A stretch of 9,475 bases of DNA from Nanobdellota archaeon (GTDB lineage: Archaea; Thermoproteota; Nitrososphaeria; Nitrososphaerales; Nitrosopumilaceae), in NCBI GenBank assembly GCA_012030815.1, contig JAAUVF010000023.1:1-9475 (forward strand). The letters run 5' to 3'. A model generated the notes under the pieces. The model was not told the origin of the DNA and did no database searches. It worked only from the letters and a program-made list of their open reading frames with translations. Below, in pieces: positions 6,628 through 9,475 of the stretch (its first letter is position 1; each line of letters begins with the position of its first letter). The position numbers were made by a program, and so were the translations under genes.

Positions 6628-7195
6628 TTGAATTTTATAATTTTAGGTATTTTACTAATGATTCTACTTGGAATTTTGGCCGTTTTTTTATATTATGAAT
6701 CTGCCCAAAATACCGAAAAAGTCACAGTACAAATTCCAATTTCTGATGTAACTGAAATTATTACTGAGAAACTACAAATAGATTCTGAACCTCCTCTGCC
6801 AGAACCCATATCTTCTAGTCCCCAATGTTTGGGCAGTGCTCAATGTATTTCAGGTAAAATCACAAAAATTACAGATGGTGATACGATCAAAGTCAATGAC
6901 ATGTCAATACGATTTACATTGGCAAGTGCTCCTGAGATAAATACTCTAGAAGGAAAGGTTGCAAAAGATTTTGTTGCAAGTATATGTCCAGTTGGTTCGT
7001 CTGTTTTAGTTGATGAAGACGATGGACAAGCAGACGGTAGTTTTGGTAGGATACTTGCTGTGGTGTACTGTGGTGACATAAATCTTAATGAGCAACTTTT
7101 AAAATCAGGAAATGCAAAAATATCTACTCTGTTTTGTTCTGAAAGTGAGTTTTCTAACGAACCCTGGGCAATAAAGGTTTGGATGTTCTGGCTAG
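6628..7195 (+). CDS. Membrane-anchored thermonuclease (SNase-like), frameshifted near the C-terminus
   Basis: A staphylococcal-nuclease homologue that should cut DNA/RNA outside the membrane with Ca2+. An N-terminal hydrophobic helix (about residues 3-23) acts as signal anchor, followed by a linker rich in Pro/Ser, then the nuclease domain from about 72: ITDGDTIKV (D83, D85), IRF with catalytic R95, APE with catalytic E103, and FGR with catalytic R141. The Ca2+-ligand position equivalent to SNase Asp40 is Ser100 here. Several Cys could form disulfides. Removing one base at 7173-7177 changes the odd tail VWMFWLVF to the typical KFGCSG ending at 7195, 188 residues. The start is TTG 6628; ATG 6658 would still leave part of the anchor. 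Confidence 0.88.
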
Positions 7196-7255
7196 TCTTT
7201 TAATTTTATTTTTATAAATTTGATTTATTTAAAGAAATATAAAAAATATCGACAT

Positions 7256-7357
7256 TCATTCAGGACCATCATATCCTGTACTTTGTTTGCAACTTGGACA
7301 AACTTTTTGATTCTTCCACAACTCTTTTCCGCAATTCCTACATGAGTGTGGTTTCAT
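7256..7357 (-). CDS. Zinc-ribbon micro-protein, 33 residues
   Basis: An ATG-to-TGA minus frame: MKPHSCRNCGKELW, then VCPSCKQSTGYDGPE. The C-x2-C-x10-C-x2-C arrangement is a compact zinc ribbon filling the whole protein, which makes it very unlikely to be a chance frame. No partner domain or membrane segment is present. It converges on the thermonuclease gene (60 bp between stops) and is divergent from the 7455-7640 membrane zinc-ribbon gene. The function is unknown; such proteins may be RNA- or protein-binding adaptors. Confidence 0.7.
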   Translation of the reverse strand: MKPHSCRNCGKELWKNQKVCPSCKQSTGYDGPE

Positions 7358-7454
7358 GAATTGATATCAAAAAGATTGGATTTAAAATTTCTATATTATG
7401 TGGCCTTAAAAGTGATACTCTGAGTTTTAATATGTATTTGATGTACTATATGGT

Positions 7455-7640
7455 ATGGTGCTTGTCTGGATAGGGATTGCAGTTGGAATTATCATAGTGG
7501 CAGCTTTGATTATTAAAACTTCTAAAATAAATCCCAAAGTTGTTTTGGGGGTATCTTTGCGTTGCAAACGTTGTGGTAGTGAAACAAAGGGTCTAAAGTG
7601 TGTGCGATGTGACAAAAAATTCAAGTCATTTGGAGTTTAA
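7455..7640 (+). CDS. Single-pass membrane mini-protein with C-terminal zinc ribbon
   Basis: An intact 61-residue protein. Residues 2-21 form a strong hydrophobic helix (VLVWIGIAVGIIIVAALIIK), followed by a basic stretch and a zinc ribbon, CKRCG then CVRCDKK, with 9 residues between the pairs. The basic residues after the helix suggest that the ribbon faces the cytoplasm. Its function is unknown. It is the only gene on + between the divergent micro-protein and the convergent zinc-finger gene ending at 7751. ATG 7455 is chosen because it begins directly at the helix. Confidence 0.8.
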   Translation: MVLVWIGIAVGIIIVAALIIKTSKINPKVVLGVSLRCKRCGSETKGLKCVRCDKKFKSFGV

Positions 7641-7750
7641 TTTTAAATTCTAATTTTACCTCTTTTTGAACATTATTCTCTATGTTGCGTGATTCCTGTA
7701 TGTTTTTGGATATTTCACAAGATTTCAGATTCCTGTTTGTGGACTAGTCA

Positions 7751-7903
7751 CTAAAATTTTTTAGTATGGCTCCTGTCATCGTTAGTTGCCTCTAAAACTC
7801 TGTTAGATATTTCTTGTATCTGAGAATCTCGGCAATGCTGAGAGCAAAACTTACTATGTTCATCTTCAAACAATTTCCCACAATACATACATTTGACTTT
7901 CAA
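7751..7903 (-). CDS. Zinc-finger mini-protein, 50 residues
   Basis: A minus frame from TTG 7903 to TAG 7751: MKVKCMYCGKLFEDEHSKFC, followed by SQHCRDSQ and a polar helix ending in HTKKF. Cys spacing is C-x2-C-x11-C-x3-C, a treble-clef/AN1-like zinc knuckle resembling those that detect or bind small peptide or nucleic-acid ends. There is no ATG in frame upstream before a stop, so TTG is the start by elimination. If the A6 run near the end were one longer, the tail would instead read KKILVTSPQTGI; I cannot decide. The stretch 7626-7740 beyond the stop also has an open minus frame without a start. Confidence 0.7.
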   Translation of the reverse strand: MKVKCMYCGKLFEDEHSKFCSQHCRDSQIQEISNRVLEATNDDRSHTKKF

Positions 7904-8061
7904 TGTGTAACATAATTTTTTACACGTATAGATAAACTAAATGTGAATGTCTCATATTTGGGAATTACTTCTTAAGGATTTATGAAAATAATATTAAAGT
8001 TTTTTTAATTGAGTGATCAACTATTACAGGTACTAAAGAGAGATTAAATTATTTGAATATG

Positions 8062-8203
8062 TTATTTCTCTAATTCTATCCATTCTTGGTCCGGATTTTC
8101 TAATTGATCCCATTTACTTTGAATTATTTTGAATATATTTTTAATTGAAACATGGTTCGATTATACAAAATTTGTATTTAATTCCGACGTAGGAATTATC
8201 CAT
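8062..8203 (-). CDS. Possible 46-residue protein downstream of the HTH gene (frameshifted)
   Basis: ATG 8203 opens MDNSYVGIKYKFCIIEP, and the last part, IIQSKWDQLENPDQEWIELEK, is convincingly protein-like and stops at 8062. The two frames join if one base is dropped from the A3 run at 8148-8150. The first half coincides with two palindromes, so it may instead be a non-coding control region. It lies 17 bp behind the HTH gene on the same strand, consistent with a two-gene unit. No family is recognised. Confidence 0.35.
8163..8197. repeat. Two tandem palindromes behind the HTH gene
   Basis: The first is a perfect 7+1+7 palindrome, ATACAAA-A-TTTGTAT (8163-8177). Two bases later comes AATTCC-6 nt-GGAATT (8180-8197). 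Either as DNA dimer sites or as two RNA hairpins after the HTH stop at 8221 they may have a regulatory or terminator role. Confidence 0.45.
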
Positions 8204-8220
8204 AAAATCACTCTTAGATT

Positions 8221-8408
8221 CTATTGATTTGATATATCTGATTTATGTAAATAATTGTATACTGTCTTTTTACCTATGCCAAGAAACTTTGCAGCCTCTT
8301 GGGCTGTCATTTGATATGGCTTATCATCTGTACCACGTGTTAAATTGTATATCTCCAACTTGACTTGTTCTTCTGAGGCCTTTTTCCATACAACTTTAGC
8401 CTAGCCAT
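8221..8408 (-). CDS. Small helix-turn-helix DNA-binding protein (frameshifted at residue 3)
   Basis: From 8400 down to TAG 8221 the frame reads AKVVWKKASEEQVKLEIYN, then YQMTAQEAAKFLGIGKKTVYNYL, a typical helix-turn-helix of the MerR/excisionase (HTH_17) kind in which the protein chooses its site through the KKTVYNYL helix. That frame has no good start, but ATG 8408 joins it when the CC at 8400-8401 is one base longer, giving MARAKVV and 62 residues in all. The ATG has an unusually good Shine-Dalgarno, GGAGGG, 4 nt upstream (8413-8418). No ligand-binding domain follows, so it is a minimal DNA-binding protein. It may act on the palindromes lying just behind it. Confidence 0.75.
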
Positions 8409-8497
8409 GAATCCCTCCGGGGTGAGACACATCTTTTTTCTATTACACACTTTTTTGGAAAAAACCGAGTAGATTGGCTTTGGTAATACACAATCTA

Positions 8498-8509
8498 TAG
8501 TATTTTAAA
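8498..8509 (+). promoter_or_regulatory. TATA box for the DUF192 gene
   Basis: TATTTTAAAAGG is centred about 26 nt before ATG 8530, the archaeal TATA/BRE position for a leaderless or near-leaderless transcript. No Shine-Dalgarno is seen before that ATG, which agrees. Confidence 0.5.
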
Positions 8510-8529
8510 AGGATAAACATACCAATTTT

Positions 8530-9021
8530 ATGGCAACTAGAACTCAGACATTAATTCCAATAACAATAGCTGCTGTGATTATCGGTGTAGTTGGGTTGAT
8601 GTCAATCCCAAGTGACAGTAAATTGGAATCTGTACAATTTCCGATGGGTACTATCAAAATAGATGATATTGCATTACAAGTTCAAGTTGCCGATACTGAA
8701 CCAAGACGTGTCAGAGGATTAATGTTTCAAGATCAACTTCCCTACAACCAAGGAATGATCTTTGTCTTTGATGAGGTTGGGATTTACTCACTTTGGATGC
8801 TAAACATGCAATTCTCGCTTGATATGATTTGGTTTGATCAACACGGAAATGTTATTCATATTGAAAAAAATATTCCTCCATGCAAGACTGCTCTTGAGAC
8901 CATGACTTGTCAAAGTATTGTCCCTGAGGGTAAAGCACTATACATCTTGGAGGTTACTTCTGGTTTTGTTGATAAATTCAACATTACCAAAGACTCCAAG
9001 CTAAGTGTAATCTCGATTTAG
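8530..9021 (+). CDS. Membrane-anchored DUF192 protein
   Basis: An intact 163-residue protein. Residues about 8-26 form an N-terminal hydrophobic helix (LIPITIAAVIIGVVGLM), so the domain should lie outside the membrane. The DUF192 core is clear: VQVADTEPRRVRGLMF, LPYNQGMIFVF, then SLWMLNMQFSLDMIWFD and GNVIHIEKNIPPC. The family is a small beta-barrel of unknown biochemical role, often exported. Two Cys (in PPCKT and MTCQS) are 12 residues apart and could form a disulfide. It is followed by another anchored protein gene after 43 bp on the same strand, probably co-transcribed. Confidence 0.92.
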   Translation: MATRTQTLIPITIAAVIIGVVGLMSIPSDSKLESVQFPMGTIKIDDIALQVQVADTEPRRVRGLMFQDQLPYNQGMIFVFDEVGIYSLWMLNMQFSLDMIWFDQHGNVIHIEKNIPPCKTALETMTCQSIVPEGKALYILEVTSGFVDKFNITKDSKLSVISI

Positions 9022-9064
9022 AATTGCAAAACCTTATTTTATTAATTATTAATCAAACGATAAA

Positions 9065-9475
9065 ATGAAAACTAAAGTTTTATTTCCAATAGTAATTGGT
9101 ATTGGAATTACAATGATTTTTGCTGTATTTCTTACTAGTCAGCCAACTGGGGAGCCAATATTGCGTGATATGCCTAAAGAGAATAACTCCCAGACTTTAT
9201 CTTATGTTGATTCTAATTCTGTCTTAAAATCCTCACTTGCAGAAAATAAAATTTTAATGTCTAGTCCCCTAAAATTTACAGGGGAATCTGTTGAAAAATA
9301 TTGTACCTTTTATCAAAATGAACAAAAACAAAATTTGATTTCATATTGTACCTCAACTGAACTAAAAGATCCTGATGGTAAATTTCTTGGAAATATTCAC
9401 ATGGTTGGAAACAATAATTCTCCTGACGCAATACTCGGTGTAATTCAAACAGATCCCAATTTCTCTAATCTTGAT
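9065..9475 (+). CDS. N-terminal part of an anchored extracytoplasmic protein, cut by the window end
   Basis: ATG 9065 opens a frame that is still open at 9475 (137 residues). Residues about 5-24 are a hydrophobic signal/anchor (VLFPIVIGIGITMIFAVFL), followed by a Ser/Asn-rich linker and a domain with YCTFYQNEQKQNLISYC, where the two Cys are 15 residues apart and may be bridged. No family is recognised. It resembles other exported thaumarchaeal proteins in build. A T/A-rich stretch (TTATTAATTATTAATC, 9039-9054) before the ATG may be its own TATA box or merely the spacer after the DUF192 gene. Confidence 0.75.
   Translation, partial: MKTKVLFPIVIGIGITMIFAVFLTSQPTGEPILRDMPKENNSQTLSYVDSNSVLKSSLAENKILMSSPLKFTGESVEKYCTFYQNEQKQNLISYCTSTELKDPDGKFLGNIHMVGNNNSPDAILGVIQTDPNFSNLD

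Noticed and set aside
6840..7079. Minus ORF inside the thermonuclease gene
   Set aside because: It lies wholly opposite the conserved nuclease domain and shows no domain of its own.
7626..7740. Open minus frame of about 38 codons with charged sequence (KSCEISKNIQESR)
   Set aside because: No start codon, stop immediately upstream, and it runs into the end of the + membrane zinc-ribbon gene; it could be a frameshifted tail but cannot be joined convincingly.
1..9475. CRISPR array, insertion sequence or integrase/att site
   Set aside because: No regularly spaced repeats, no transposase or integrase frame, and no terminal inverted repeats with target duplication were seen.

Overview
The window reads as chromosomal DNA of an ammonia-oxidising archaeon of the Nitrosopumilus type (Nitrososphaerota/Thaumarchaeota). 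The grounds are strong A+T richness, archaeal gene types (a PIN-ATPase-KH protein, an MntR/DtxR regulator with the archaeal N-terminal extension, many tiny Cys-pair zinc proteins), TATA-like boxes about 25 nt before starts, frequent TTG/GTG starts, and short genes on alternating strands. This is inference from familiar protein sequences; no search was run.

The most important practical point is that at least nine, probably thirteen, genes are interrupted by a single-base gain or loss, nearly always in a homopolymer. In each strong case the reading frame resumes at once in another frame and completes a recognisable protein: a CheY receiver, an MntR-like regulator, a DUF6659-like protein, a membrane zinc-ribbon protein, a thermonuclease and an HTH protein. 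The pattern looks like uncorrected sequencing error, not gene decay, so naive ORF boundaries here are wrong. I give corrected spans.

Layout: 1-203, C-terminal part of an unknown gene (+). 242-603, CheY-like receiver (+), then the intact 610-residue PIN-ATPase-KH protein (+, 628-2460). 2447-2910, MntR-like metalloregulator (-), convergent with and overlapping the ATPase gene, with an inverted repeat just upstream of its start. 3037-3390, conserved-looking hypothetical (+). 3416-3804, DUF6659-like protein (-). 4003-4695, zinc-ribbon membrane protein (-).

From 4726 to 5443 no protein is supported. This stretch holds three structured elements: a closed stem enclosing an H-type pseudoknot (4769-4872), a long imperfect hairpin (4933-4989), and a multibranched RNA with six helices (5034-5185) whose G-U pairs favour the + strand. 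An extremely A+T-rich tract follows. These RNAs are the best candidates for something undescribed.

From 5444 to 8408 come many mini-genes, five of them with paired Cys/His zinc ligands, plus a membrane-anchored thermonuclease and a small HTH protein with tandem palindromes behind it. The window ends with a membrane-anchored DUF192 protein and the beginning of another anchored extracytoplasmic protein, both on +. Apart from receiver/ATPase and DUF192/next gene, little operon structure is visible.
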